Of a stretch of DNA of 64,000 nt, positions 34,844 through 43,875 are shown in pieces. The notes beneath the pieces are model-generated. The model did no database searches. It had not been told where the DNA came from and was given only the letters and a program-made list of their open reading frames with translations. The stretch is taken from the NCBI GenBank assembly GCA_947259405.1, contig CAMYLY010000012.1:62001-126000 (forward strand), written 5' to 3'. Origin of the DNA: an uncultured Gemmatimonadales bacterium. Its GTDB lineage: Bacteria > Gemmatimonadota > Gemmatimonadetes > Gemmatimonadales > GWC2-71-9. Within the stretch, counting starts at the first letter, position 1, and each line of letters starts with the position of its first letter. A program made the position numbers and the translations under genes.

Positions 34844-37693
34844 GTGACTGAATCTGACACAGCACTCTCACCCGTGCGCAGCGACGGGCGCCTGTTGATG
34901 CGCGCCGCCGGGGCGGTGTTTGGCGTGGTGCTAGTCGGGTATGTCGCGACCTTGGCGCCGACGGTCACGTTTTGGGATGCCGGGGAGCTGATCGCGACCA
35001 TCAAGATCCTCGGAATTCCACATCCGCCCGGCACCCCGCTCTTCGTCTTGATGGGGAATGTGTGGGGCGCCCTCTTCCCGGTAGGCGAATTCGCCTTCCG
35101 CACCAACATCATGACCGCGATCTTCTCGGCGACCGCAGCGGCCATGCTGTTCCTGGTGGTGGCGACGGCGCTGCGCGGATGGAGCGCTGCTGGTGGGGCT
35201 GCCTTGGAAGACGGCCTGGCCGGCGAACGCCTGTTCGTGATTGGCGGCGCGGCCGCGGCCGCCGTCATGTCTGGATTCGCGTTCACCGTCTGGCAGAACT
35301 CGAACGAGACTGAAGTCTACATGGTCGCGACCTTCAGTATCGCTGCCATCTGTTGGTTGGCGCTGCTGTGGCGCCAGGACCGGGGTGGCGGACGCGCCCC
35401 ACACATCCTCCTGCTGATCGTGTACCTGCTTGCTGTCTCGATCGGCAACCACTTGCTCACCCTCCTCGTGGGCCCGGCCATCTTCGGGTTCATGTGGCAT
35501 GTGATGCGCTCGCACCCGCTGCCCGATTTGGCGGATCGCCGCGTGGAGCTGGGACAGTGGCTGGTCCTTGTGGGCGTGTGGGTGTTGCTGACGGGGATCG
35601 GCCTTGGCCTCGATGTGATGCTGCTCGGTCTGACCGCCTTCTTGGCCACGTGGGTGGCGTTTCTGATTATCACGCCGATGTCGGACAGCCTCGGGCGTAC
35701 GCTGGCCTGGTCCCAGTTGGGCGTGATCGCCGTGCCGGTGCTGCTGGCGTGGGTGGTCGTCCGGTTTGCCGTACCGATCGCGTTGGACCTCGTGACGGTG
35801 GCGATCGGTGCCGGCGTTCTCTTCGGGGTGCTTGTTGCCGTTTCGCTGGGGATGCGGCGGCTTTCGATGCCGTCGGCGGTATTTGCGATCGCGCTCGTCG
35901 GAGCATCGACCTACGCGTTCCTCTATATACGCGCCAATGTCGGTCCGCTGATCAATGAGGCCGATCCGTCGACTTTGGAGAATCTCTTCTCCGTCATCTG
36001 GCGCGACCAGTACCCACCGCGCTCGCCGATCGACAATCCCATCTATACCATGCGGGACGGCACGTTCCTCGATCGGGTGGGCGCGTTTCTCACCTGTCTC
36101 CCAAGGTTCGTGGACGGACCGGTGCCGGAGGCGCAAGCGGCCTTTGGCCAGGTGCCGGAGTGCTATACGGTCCGTAGCATTCCGTTGATGTTCCGGCAGA
36201 TGCACATGTACCTGCAATACTTCGACTGGCAGTGGTCGAACGGTCTCGCGCCGTTCGATCCTGTGTTCGCGCGCAACACACCACTGGTTTCGATCCCGCT
36301 GCCATTTGGGCCCCGTATTGCGATTCCGATCCGAATCCCGTTCACACTCGCCGTTGCCTCCCTGGGCGTTTACGGAGCCACCGTGTTGCGGCAACGAGAC
36401 CGATCTGCCTTCTGGATGCTGCTCTTGCTTTTCCTGACGACGGGACCTGGCTTGGTCGGGTATATGAACTTCAAGCCCGGATTCTCCTTGGGGTGGGACG
36501 TGTACACGGGTATGACGATGCATGAAGTGCGTGAGCGCGACTATTTCTTTACCGTCTCGTTCCAGGTGTGGGGCTTGTTGGCCGGTATCGGCTTGGCGGG
36601 CCTCTACGTGAAGGGAGTCGGCCCGCTGACGTCCTGGTGGCGGTCGATGCGCGGGGCAGCGTCTGCCGGTTCCGACGAGGACGCCGTCGCGGCCACCCGA
36701 GGATCCCGGTTTCCGGCCGTGTTTCTCATCGGATTGATGCCGCTCGTTCTGAACGCCAATGCGGCGACGCGGCGTCACGGGCCCGACGCGGAGTTGGCGC
36801 GTGACTTCGCCTACAATCTTCTCCAGTCCGCCGAGCCGTACGGCATCGTGTTCACCAACGGCGACAACGACACGTTCCCGCTGTGGTACCTGCAGGAGGT
36901 GGAGGGGGTCAGACAAGACGTGTCCGTCGTCAATCTCTCGCTTGGCAACACCGACTGGTACCTGAGGCAGCTCCGCGACAATCCCGTTCGGCCGTTCGAC
37001 GCCGAAGCGTCGCCGTGGTTCGCCGATCTCGCACCCGACGAGCCTCCGCCGCCACTTCACAGTTTGACCAACGAAGAAATCGCGGCGCTGCGGTCGCAGT
37101 TGCTCCGGCGCGAGCTCACGATCAAGCATGGGTTGGTCGAGATCACCCTACCGGAGAACTCGCCGGTCTACATCAAGGACGTGCTGATCCTTCGGCTGCT
37201 CCAAGAGAACTGGGACCAGCGACCCATGTACTTCGGCCTCACCGCCGGCACGGAAAACTGGCAACAGGTGCAGCGCCACCTCACGCAAGAAGGTCTGCTG
37301 TTTCGCGTGCATGCACAGGAGCCGCCCGATCAAGACAAGCTCGGTCCCGGCCTGTTTGGTGTGCCCATGAACGTTCCGCGCACCGATTCACTCGCGTGGG
37401 AAGTCTTCCGCTATGCGGATTTGTTTGCCGCGGACACGCTGCAGCTCGAATCGACGGCTCGCAACATCGCGGTCAACTTGAGCTACCCGTTCTATTCTCT
37501 CGGAAACGCCTACGAGTTGCTCGGCGACCCTGAGCGGGCGCTGGCGAACCTGCTTCGCGGATACCATCTGCAGCCAATCCCTGAGATGTTGCGGGTAATG
37601 GACAACGTGCGTGATTCCATGGCGCTTGAGCAGGTCCCGCCGGCCGTGTTTGGCGATACCCCTGTTGGAGTGATCGGCGACACGCGCCGGTAG
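34844..37693 (+). CDS. DUF2723 membrane protein (GT-C-like)
   Basis: A 949-residue integral membrane protein of the DUF2723 family, predicted GT-C fold glycosyltransferases acting on lipid-linked sugars. The N terminus has the family hallmark TVTFWDAGELIATIKILGIPHPPGTPLF, with the conserved Asp/Glu pair on the first exoplasmic loop. About ten membrane helices run to residue 620, followed by a soluble 300-residue C-terminal domain with NGDNDTFPLWYLQEVEGVRQDVSVVNLSLGNTDWYLRQL, also a family block. The start is GTG 34844. It follows cdaA after 35 bases on the same strand and could be in the same transcript. The acceptor is unknown. Confidence 0.9.
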   Translation: MTESDTALSPVRSDGRLLMRAAGAVFGVVLVGYVATLAPTVTFWDAGELIATIKILGIPHPPGTPLFVLMGNVWGALFPVGEFAFRTNIMTAIFSATAAAMLFLVVATALRGWSAAGGAALEDGLAGERLFVIGGAAAAAVMSGFAFTVWQNSNETEVYMVATFSIAAICWLALLWRQDRGGGRAPHILLLIVYLLAVSIGNHLLTLLVGPAIFGFMWHVMRSHPLPDLADRRVELGQWLVLVGVWVLLTGIGLGLDVMLLGLTAFLATWVAFLIITPMSDSLGRTLAWSQLGVIAVPVLLAWVVVRFAVPIALDLVTVAIGAGVLFGVLVAVSLGMRRLSMPSAVFAIALVGASTYAFLYIRANVGPLINEADPSTLENLFSVIWRDQYPPRSPIDNPIYTMRDGTFLDRVGAFLTCLPRFVDGPVPEAQAAFGQVPECYTVRSIPLMFRQMHMYLQYFDWQWSNGLAPFDPVFARNTPLVSIPLPFGPRIAIPIRIPFTLAVASLGVYGATVLRQRDRSAFWMLLLLFLTTGPGLVGYMNFKPGFSLGWDVYTGMTMHEVRERDYFFTVSFQVWGLLAGIGLAGLYVKGVGPLTSWWRSMRGAASAGSDEDAVAATRGSRFPAVFLIGLMPLVLNANAATRRHGPDAELARDFAYNLLQSAEPYGIVFTNGDNDTFPLWYLQEVEGVRQDVSVVNLSLGNTDWYLRQLRDNPVRPFDAEASPWFADLAPDEPPPPLHSLTNEEIAALRSQLLRRELTIKHGLVEITLPENSPVYIKDVLILRLLQENWDQRPMYFGLTAGTENWQQVQRHLTQEGLLFRVHAQEPPDQDKLGPGLFGVPMNVPRTDSLAWEVFRYADLFAADTLQLESTARNIAVNLSYPFYSLGNAYELLGDPERALANLLRGYHLQPIPEMLRVMDNVRDSMALEQVPPAVFGDTPVGVIGDTRR

Positions 37694-37745
37694 CGCCTGG
37701 GTGGCCGCTTGGTTGGCCACTGCAGGTCGGCTAGCTTTCAAGGTT

Positions 37746-38438
37746 ATGAGTTTTGCGGCGCTGCCGGACAATCTCACGCGAGTGCGGGAGGACGTGGCGG
37801 AGGCCCTGGCGCGCGCGGGCCTGGCGCATCGTGTACGCATCGTCGCAGTGACGAAGGGGCACCCGGTGGCGGCGATTCGAGCCGCGATGGCCGCCGGACT
37901 CGAGGACGTGGGCGAGAATCGCGTACAGGAGGCGGTGCGAAAACACGAAGAACTTGGGAAGACGGGGTGCACGTGGCATCTGATCGGACACCTGCAGACC
38001 AACAAGGCCAAGCTCGTGCCCGGCCGGTTCGGGTTCGTGCAGTCCATCGACTCGATCCGCGTGGCAGAGGCGGTGGATCGGGCCAACGCGGCGGCAGGCC
38101 TCGGCCCGACGGATGTCCTCGTGCAGGTAAACCTCGCCAGGGAAGCGCAGAAGAGTGGGTGTGACGTGGCTGCCGTCCCCGCGCTCGTGGAGCGCGTCTC
38201 CGACCTCGGGCGCTTGTCGCTTCGCGGGCTCATGACCATGGCGCCCTTCACGGATGACGAATGTGTCCAGCGCGAGATCTTCGCCGGCCTTCGCGTCCAG
38301 CGTGAGGCGCTCGAAGCACAGGGGTATGACCTCCCTGAGTTGTCGATGGGGATGTCCAACGACTATCAAGCGGCGGTCGCCGAAGGCGCGACCATGCTGC
38401 GATTGGGGACAGTCTTGTTTGGAGCACGGCCGACATGA
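37746..38438 (+). CDS. yggS: YggS family PLP homeostasis protein
   Basis: A 230-residue fold-type III PLP-binding protein involved in vitamin B6 homeostasis. Seen: PLP lysine Lys37 in VAVTKGHP, DVGENRVQEA, WHLIGHLQTNKAK, QSIDSIRVAEA, GLMTMAPF and LSMGMSNDYQAAVAEGATMLRLGTVLFG. ATG 37746 is chosen by family length; an upstream GTG at 37701 would add 15 unmatched residues. Its stop overlaps the DivIVA gene by four bases. yggS next to divIVA is common in the division region of many bacteria. Confidence 0.94.
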   Translation: MSFAALPDNLTRVREDVAEALARAGLAHRVRIVAVTKGHPVAAIRAAMAAGLEDVGENRVQEAVRKHEELGKTGCTWHLIGHLQTNKAKLVPGRFGFVQSIDSIRVAEAVDRANAAAGLGPTDVLVQVNLAREAQKSGCDVAAVPALVERVSDLGRLSLRGLMTMAPFTDDECVQREIFAGLRVQREALEAQGYDLPELSMGMSNDYQAAVAEGATMLRLGTVLFGARPT

Positions 38439-38923
38439 ATGACGAAGGCTTCCGGCTCACGCCGGTCGATGTCCGCGGACAGCAGTTCCGCCGTGGAACG
38501 TTCGGATACGAGCGCGCGGGGGTGGAGGACTTCCGGCAACGCGTCGCCGATGAACTGGAACGCCTGCTTCGCGAGCGGGCCCAGATGGAAGACCGGATGG
38601 AGAACTTTCGTGAACAACTTCGTGCCTTTCGCGACCGTGAACGCGCCCTGAATGACGCGGTGATCATGGCGCAGAAGATGCGTGAGGAAACTGAACAGAT
38701 TGCCAAGCGCAACTCGGAAGTCACCCTTCAGGAAGCTCACGCCAGGGCCGAAGGCATCATCAACGATGCGCGCTCGAGTGAGGTAGCCGTACGTCGTGAC
38801 CTCGAAACGGCGCAACGGCAATTCCAGGGGTATCTCACGGCCTTTCGCCAACTGCTCTTGCGGCAAATGGCGGAACTCGATGCGCTCGCGAATCACGAAC
38901 GCGACGGGAATCCTCCGGCGTGA
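38435..38923 (+). CDS. DivIVA-domain coiled-coil protein
   Basis: A 162-residue protein with the DivIVA N-terminal motif (RLTPVDVRGQQFRRGTFGYERAGVEDFRQRVADEL, read as two short pieces) followed by a long coiled coil (about 45-150, ERLLRERAQMEDRMENFREQL, then REETEQIAKRNSEVTLQEAHARAEGI). DivIVA proteins sense negative membrane curvature and organise poles or septa. The first basic/aromatic tip is reduced compared with Bacillus DivIVA. It overlaps yggS upstream and PNP downstream by four bases each. In this window it is also a possible polar partner for the MglA cluster 6 kb downstream. Confidence 0.85.
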   Translation: MNDEGFRLTPVDVRGQQFRRGTFGYERAGVEDFRQRVADELERLLRERAQMEDRMENFREQLRAFRDRERALNDAVIMAQKMREETEQIAKRNSEVTLQEAHARAEGIINDARSSEVAVRRDLETAQRQFQGYLTAFRQLLLRQMAELDALANHERDGNPPA

Positions 38924-39753
38924 CATCGACGGAAACGCTCCCGCAGCAAATCGATACTGCGGTCAGAACGATCCGGGCCCATACGGATCATGTGCCGGAC
39001 GTCGGGGTCATTCTCGGAACGGGGCTCGGTGCCTTGGCTGAGCAGATGACCATGACGGCGGAAGTCTCGTACGACGATATGCCAGGATTTCCGATCTCGA
39101 CGGTCGAGTCGCATCACGGACGTCTCCTGTTGGGCTCGCTTGGTGGGAAGAAGGCCATTGCCATGCAAGGGCGCTTCCACCGTTACGAAGGGTATACGAT
39201 GCAAGAGGTGACGTTCCCCGTGCGCGTGATGCACGCGTTGGGAGCGAGAACGCTTGTGGTGTCGAACGCCTGTGGCGGTATGCACCCGTTGTGGTCGCCC
39301 GGCGACCTCGTGCTGCTCGCCGATCACATCAACTTGTTGGGCGATAACCCGCTGGTTGGCCCCAACTATGACACGCTAGGGCCGCGCTTCCCCGACATGT
39401 CGGCTCCCTACGATCCCGCGTTGCGCGAGCTTGCTAGGACGGTCGCCCGCGATCTCAAGATCACGCTGCGTGAGGGGGTCTATGTGGCGGTCGTCGGTCC
39501 GAACCTCGAGACGCGCGCAGAGTATCGGTTCCTGCGATCGATCGGGGCGGACGTCGTGGGCATGTCGACGGTGCCAGAAGTGATCGTGGCGATCCACGCC
39601 GGCATGCGCGTGCTGGGGGTCTCGATCATCACGGATCAATGTCTCGCCGACGCATTGGAAGCGGCGGACATCCCAACGATCATTGCCACGGCACGCTCCG
39701 CCGAACCCGATCTCACTCGGCTGATCACGACGCTGCTGGAAAGGCTCCACTGA
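38920..39753 (+). CDS. Purine nucleoside phosphorylase
   Basis: A 277-residue trimeric-type phosphorylase releasing purine bases from nucleosides. Seen: DVGVILGTGLGALAEQM, the phosphate/ribose block MQGRFHRYEGY, LVVSNACGGMHPLW (base-binding), and the C-terminal block PNLETRAEYRFLRSIGADVVGMSTVPEVI. This is the class with specificity for hypoxanthine/guanine nucleosides. The GTG start overlaps the DivIVA gene (GTGA), and the stop is in the TGATG overlap with ileS. The gene is often called punA or deoD; which one applies is not decided here. Confidence 0.93.
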   Translation: MTSTETLPQQIDTAVRTIRAHTDHVPDVGVILGTGLGALAEQMTMTAEVSYDDMPGFPISTVESHHGRLLLGSLGGKKAIAMQGRFHRYEGYTMQEVTFPVRVMHALGARTLVVSNACGGMHPLWSPGDLVLLADHINLLGDNPLVGPNYDTLGPRFPDMSAPYDPALRELARTVARDLKITLREGVYVAVVGPNLETRAEYRFLRSIGADVVGMSTVPEVIVAIHAGMRVLGVSIITDQCLADALEAADIPTIIATARSAEPDLTRLITTLLERLH

Positions 39754-42700
39754 TGGCGTACCCCCAGCTGCGCGCGGCCGGCACATCCCTCGAGCAAGAA
39801 CTGCTGGAGCTTTGGCGGAGCGAGGACCTGTTCCATCGTACGATCGACGCGACCAAGGACGGCGATCCCTTCGTGTTCTACGAGGGACCGCCAACCGCCA
39901 ATGGCAAACCCGGCATCCATCACGTGTTCGCCAGGACGATCAAAGACCTGATCTGCCGGTACCAGACCATGCTCGGTCGGTCGGTGACGCGCATCGCCGG
40001 GTGGGATACGCACGGCCTCCCCGTCGAAATCGAGGTCGAAAAGGCGCTGGCGATCAGTGGCAAAGCGGACATCGAGCAGTACGGTGTCGCCGAGTTCAAT
40101 GCGCGGTGCAAGGAATCCGTATTCGCCTACAAGTCGGATTGGGAGCGGCTGTCCGAGCGCATCGGTTATTGGCTCGATTACTCGCGGCCGTACGTCACCT
40201 ATACGAATGACTACATCGAGACGGTATGGTGGCTGCTGAAGCAGTTGGCCGACAAAGATCTGTTGTACGATGGACACAAGGTGCTGCCATACTGCCCGCG
40301 GTGCGGGACGTCGCTGTCCAGCCACGAGCTCGCCATGGGGTACGCACCGCACAAGAGTCCTTCCATCTATGCGCTGTTCCGCGTGGTCGGGGACGGCGAC
40401 CGATACCTGCTCGTGTGGACGACAACTCCATGGACGCTGCCGTCCAATATCGCGATCGCCGTCAACCCGGCGTTCACCTATGTGGAGCTCGACATCGATG
40501 ACCGTCGTGTGGTGGTAGAGGAGTCCATCGCACAGCGGCTTGCCGTGACCGGGGCCACGCATGGAGAGGTGCTCGCGTCATTCCCGGAGGTGGATCGCTT
40601 CCATGGTGGCGACATGGTGGGGTGGCGCTACGAGCAGTTGTTGGACGCGGTCCCGGTGGATCCCGCCACGGCGTTCCGCGTCGTGGCAGGCGACTTCGTG
40701 ACGAACGAAGAGGGCAGTGGTCTCGTGCATATGGCACCGGCGTTTGGCGGTGACGACTACGCGACGATCCAGCGTGAGGGGTTGGCCTTCGTCAATCCGG
40801 TGGATGAAGGCGGGAGGTTCGTGGACACGGCATGGGATGCGATCAACGGGCGTACGGTGTTCGAGGCCAATCCCGTCATTGCCGGACGTCTATCCGACGA
40901 AGGCAAGGTTTTTGGACGATATCAGCAGGAAGGATACGAACACACGTATCCGTTTTGCTGGCGCTGCAAGTCCCCACTCATCTATTACGCTCGGCAATCG
41001 TGGTTCGTCCGTACCACCGCGTTTCGCGAGCAAATGATCGCATTCAACGCGAAGGTACACTGGTACCCCCCCGAAGTGGGGTCCGGACGCTTTGGTGAGT
41101 GGCTGGAGAACAACGTCGATTGGGCGTTGTCGCGGGACCGTTACTGGGGAACGCCGCTTCCCGTGTGGATCTGTAATGCCAATGACGCGCACCGGACGGT
41201 ACTCGGTTCGTACAAGGAACTGGCATCGCGATGGGGACAGCCATTACCTGATGACTTCGATCCCCACAAGCCCTTCATAGACGAGTACACCTTCCCGTGC
41301 TCTGAGGACGGGTGTGCAGGGTCGATGGAGCGCGTACCCTCGGTGATCGACGCTTGGTTCGATTCGGGTGCGATGCCGGCCGCGCAGTGGCACTACCCGT
41401 TCGAAAACACCGAGGCATTCGAGAGTCACTTTCCAGCTCACTACATCTGCGAGGGACTCGATCAGACGCGTGGCTGGTTCTACTCGCTGTTGGCGATTGC
41501 GACGGGCGTGTTCGATAGCCCGGCGTACGCGAATGTGATCGTGAATGGGTTGCTCCTCGATCCCGGCGGCCGGAAGATGTCCAAGCACATCGGCAATGTG
41601 GTGGACCCGTGGGTGGCGGTCGAAGAATTCGGCGCCGATGCTGTGCGTGTGTACCTCCTCGTGTCCAGTCAGGTCTCACAGGACAAGTTGTTCGACCGGA
41701 ACCACATCACCGAGGTCGCCGGGGGATTCCTGAACCGATTGCGCAACACGTACGGGTTCTTTGCTCTGTATGCCGGTGATTGGTCGCCGGCCGATGTGCC
41801 GCCACTGACCCAACGACCGCGCATCGACCAGTGGTTGGTGTCGCGGCTCGATACCCTAGTGCAAACGGTGCGAGAGGCGTGGTCGGATTATGACGTGACT
41901 AGTGGCACGCGGGCGGTCATCGCCTTTTGCGACAACGAATTGTCGAACTGGTACGTCCGCGTGAACCGCTCGCGGTTTTGGGCTCCCGACGCCGAGGCCG
42001 ATGCCTCGGCCCTCGCCACGCTCCACGAGGCGTTGCACATCGTGAGCCGCCTCCTAGCGCCGGCCGCGCCGTTCATCAGCGACGCCGTGCATCGAGGGCT
42101 GACGGGCTCATCCGTCCACGTAGCGCCCTTCCCGAGCGTGGCGGGGCAGCTCGATCCTGCCATGAATGCGACCATGGACGTCATGCGCACGCTGGCTTCC
42201 CTTGGCCGTTCCGCCCGGGAGGAAGGCGGGATCCGGGTGCGGCAGCCGCTGCAGACCATGCGTGTTGCGGTGCCGCTCGCCATCCGTGGTGGCGTGTTTG
42301 AGGAGTTTCTCGACATCGTGCGCCAGGAAGTCAACGTGAAGTCCATCGAGATCGTCGAGTCGGATGCCGACCTCGTCACGCTCAAGGCCAAGCCCAATTA
42401 CAAGGTCATCGGTGCTCGGTACGGCAAACAGACCCCGGTCGTGGCCAAGCTCGCGAGCGAGTTGGACTCGGATCAGCTCCAACGACTGGAAGCCGGCGAA
42501 ACGGTGACCCAGCCTGGGAGTGATGGGGGGCCTGTGGAGATCACACCGGATATGGTGACGCTTGTGCGCGAGGTGGTGACGGAGTGGCTCGTGCAAAGCA
42601 AGGGCCCGGTCGTGGTCGCGCTCGATCCGACCCTCGACGACGAGCTTCGGTCTGAGGGAACTGCCCGTGAAATCGTCAACCGCGTGCAGAGACTTAGAAA

Positions 42701-42929
42701 AGAAGCGGGATACGATTACAATACACGGATTGCGCTTGGCCTGGTGGGGCCGGATCCTGTCGTCCAGGCCGCGGGTATGCATGAGGCGTTCATTGCCGGG
42801 GAGACGCTGGCCCGGGAGATGCGTATTGGGGCTGACCTCGTGGGCAATGACGTGCGGGAGACCGTCGACATTGATGGGCAGAAGCTGGTGATTTCGCTGC
42901 GGCGGTTCGACGGCGAATCCCGAAACTAA
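39753..42929 (+). CDS. ileS: Isoleucyl-tRNA synthetase
   Basis: A 1058-residue class I synthetase that charges tRNA-Ile. Seen: HIGH-region variant GKPGIHHVFART, WDTHGLPVEIEVEKALAI, editing domain (TTTPWTLPSNIAIAVNP, GLVHMAPAFGGDDY), WFDSGAMPAAQWHYPF, KMSKH at 608-612 and a long C-terminal tail. The PGIHH form in place of PHIGH, and the length over 1,000, mark the type 2 (eukaryote-like) bacterial enzymes, which in other bacteria are less sensitive to mupirocin. ATG 39753 is set by the TGATG overlap with the phosphorylase stop. It is followed by dksA, lspA and rluD, a common order. Confidence 0.97.
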   Translation: MAYPQLRAAGTSLEQELLELWRSEDLFHRTIDATKDGDPFVFYEGPPTANGKPGIHHVFARTIKDLICRYQTMLGRSVTRIAGWDTHGLPVEIEVEKALAISGKADIEQYGVAEFNARCKESVFAYKSDWERLSERIGYWLDYSRPYVTYTNDYIETVWWLLKQLADKDLLYDGHKVLPYCPRCGTSLSSHELAMGYAPHKSPSIYALFRVVGDGDRYLLVWTTTPWTLPSNIAIAVNPAFTYVELDIDDRRVVVEESIAQRLAVTGATHGEVLASFPEVDRFHGGDMVGWRYEQLLDAVPVDPATAFRVVAGDFVTNEEGSGLVHMAPAFGGDDYATIQREGLAFVNPVDEGGRFVDTAWDAINGRTVFEANPVIAGRLSDEGKVFGRYQQEGYEHTYPFCWRCKSPLIYYARQSWFVRTTAFREQMIAFNAKVHWYPPEVGSGRFGEWLENNVDWALSRDRYWGTPLPVWICNANDAHRTVLGSYKELASRWGQPLPDDFDPHKPFIDEYTFPCSEDGCAGSMERVPSVIDAWFDSGAMPAAQWHYPFENTEAFESHFPAHYICEGLDQTRGWFYSLLAIATGVFDSPAYANVIVNGLLLDPGGRKMSKHIGNVVDPWVAVEEFGADAVRVYLLVSSQVSQDKLFDRNHITEVAGGFLNRLRNTYGFFALYAGDWSPADVPPLTQRPRIDQWLVSRLDTLVQTVREAWSDYDVTSGTRAVIAFCDNELSNWYVRVNRSRFWAPDAEADASALATLHEALHIVSRLLAPAAPFISDAVHRGLTGSSVHVAPFPSVAGQLDPAMNATMDVMRTLASLGRSAREEGGIRVRQPLQTMRVAVPLAIRGGVFEEFLDIVRQEVNVKSIEIVESDADLVTLKAKPNYKVIGARYGKQTPVVAKLASELDSDQLQRLEAGETVTQPGSDGGPVEITPDMVTLVREVVTEWLVQSKGPVVVALDPTLDDELRSEGTAREIVNRVQRLRKEAGYDYNTRIALGLVGPDPVVQAAGMHEAFIAGETLAREMRIGADLVGNDVRETVDIDGQKLVISLRRFDGESRN

Positions 42930-42942
42930 GCGGAAGGATGGA

Positions 42943-43338
42943 GTGACAGGCACGATGAAGAAGAAGGAACTCAACCACCTGGAACAGCGCCTCCTCGAAG
43001 AGCGTGAACGGGTGATCAAAGAGCTCGGACACTATGACGAGCAATTCAGTGGAACGCTGCAGGCTTCAGATGGGGACCTCTCCTCCTATTCCTTTCATAT
43101 GGCGGACCAGGGCACCGACGCCATGGAGCGAGAGAAGCAGTTCCTGTTCGCTTCCAAAGAGGGCCGGTATCTCTGGCACGTGAACGAAGCGCTCCGGCGC
43201 CTCTACCAGGATCCCAAGGGTTTTGGGAAATGCCATGAGTGCGGGGACGACATCGCCTTCGAACGACTGGACGCATTGCCGCACGCCCGACTGTGCATCA
43301 GCTGCAAGGCGAAAGAGGAAGATGGCAAACGGGATTAG
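42943..43338 (+). CDS. TraR/DksA family zinc-finger protein
   Basis: A 131-residue DksA-like protein. A helical hairpin (LNHLEQRLLEERERVIKEL, MEREKQFLFASKEGRYLWHVNEALRRL) is followed by a four-Cys zinc finger (CHEC...CISC, GFGKCHECGDDIAFERLDALPHARLCISC in parts). DksA-type proteins enter the RNA polymerase secondary channel; short relatives may have other tasks. At the hairpin tip DAMEREK has the acidic D-x-x-E pattern. GTG 42943 has GGAAGGA upstream (spacing 4); ATG 42955 is an alternative. Its 3' end overlaps lspA by 17 bases. Confidence 0.88.
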   Translation: MTGTMKKKELNHLEQRLLEERERVIKELGHYDEQFSGTLQASDGDLSSYSFHMADQGTDAMEREKQFLFASKEGRYLWHVNEALRRLYQDPKGFGKCHECGDDIAFERLDALPHARLCISCKAKEEDGKRD

Positions 43339-43846
43339 GAGCCGACTGTTTTGGACGATCGGGGTCTCGGTGGTGGTGCTCGATTTCGTCACCAAGCAGA
43401 TCGCGGTGGCCCAACTCTCGCGCGCTCCCGTTCGCGTCCTCGGTGACTGGCTGCTGCTTCGCCTCGTATACAATCCGGGCGCGGCCTTCGGGGTGCATGT
43501 CGGCGAGTATTCACGTTGGGTCTTTATGTCCCTCGCGATCATCGCGCTCGGTGTGCTCGGCTCGATGGTCGTGCGATCGGCTCGCACGGATTGGTTTCGC
43601 CTGACGGCCCTGGCGCTCGTGTGCGCGGGGGCCGTCGGCAATCTGGTTGATCGGTTTCGCAGTGCCCGTGGCGTGGTCGACTTCATCGATGTCTACATCG
43701 GGCCACTCCATTGGCCGACGTTCAACGTCGCGGACATGGCCGTTACTTGCGGCGCTATTGCCCTCGCGGTCGTCTTGTGGCAGGAGGGAGAAAAGGATCA
43801 GCGGGCCGCGCGGTCAGGAAAGTCCGGGGAAATGGCCGAGGCCTAA
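43322..43846 (+). CDS. lspA: Lipoprotein signal peptidase (signal peptidase II)
   Basis: A 174-residue membrane aspartyl protease that cuts lipoprotein signal peptides before the lipid-modified Cys. Seen: four helices, DFVTKQIAVAQL, NPGAAFGVHV, GNLVDRFRSARGVVDFIDVY (first catalytic Asp) and FNVADMAV (second catalytic Asp). It has a 20-residue charged cytoplasmic tail. The start ATG 43322 lies inside the DksA gene, giving coupling. Presence agrees with the lipoprotein genes elsewhere in this window. Confidence 0.95.
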   Translation: MANGIRSRLFWTIGVSVVVLDFVTKQIAVAQLSRAPVRVLGDWLLLRLVYNPGAAFGVHVGEYSRWVFMSLAIIALGVLGSMVVRSARTDWFRLTALALVCAGAVGNLVDRFRSARGVVDFIDVYIGPLHWPTFNVADMAVTCGAIALAVVLWQEGEKDQRAARSGKSGEMAEA

Positions 43847-43875
43847 CGATTCCATCCTTCCGGCTCCAGGTCTGC

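Noticed and set aside
34931-37129. A 732-residue open frame on the minus strand opposite the DUF2723 gene
   Set aside because: It has no recognisable domain and a His/Arg/Gln-rich composition typical of antisense frames in GC-rich genes, and it lies wholly within a well-supported membrane protein gene.
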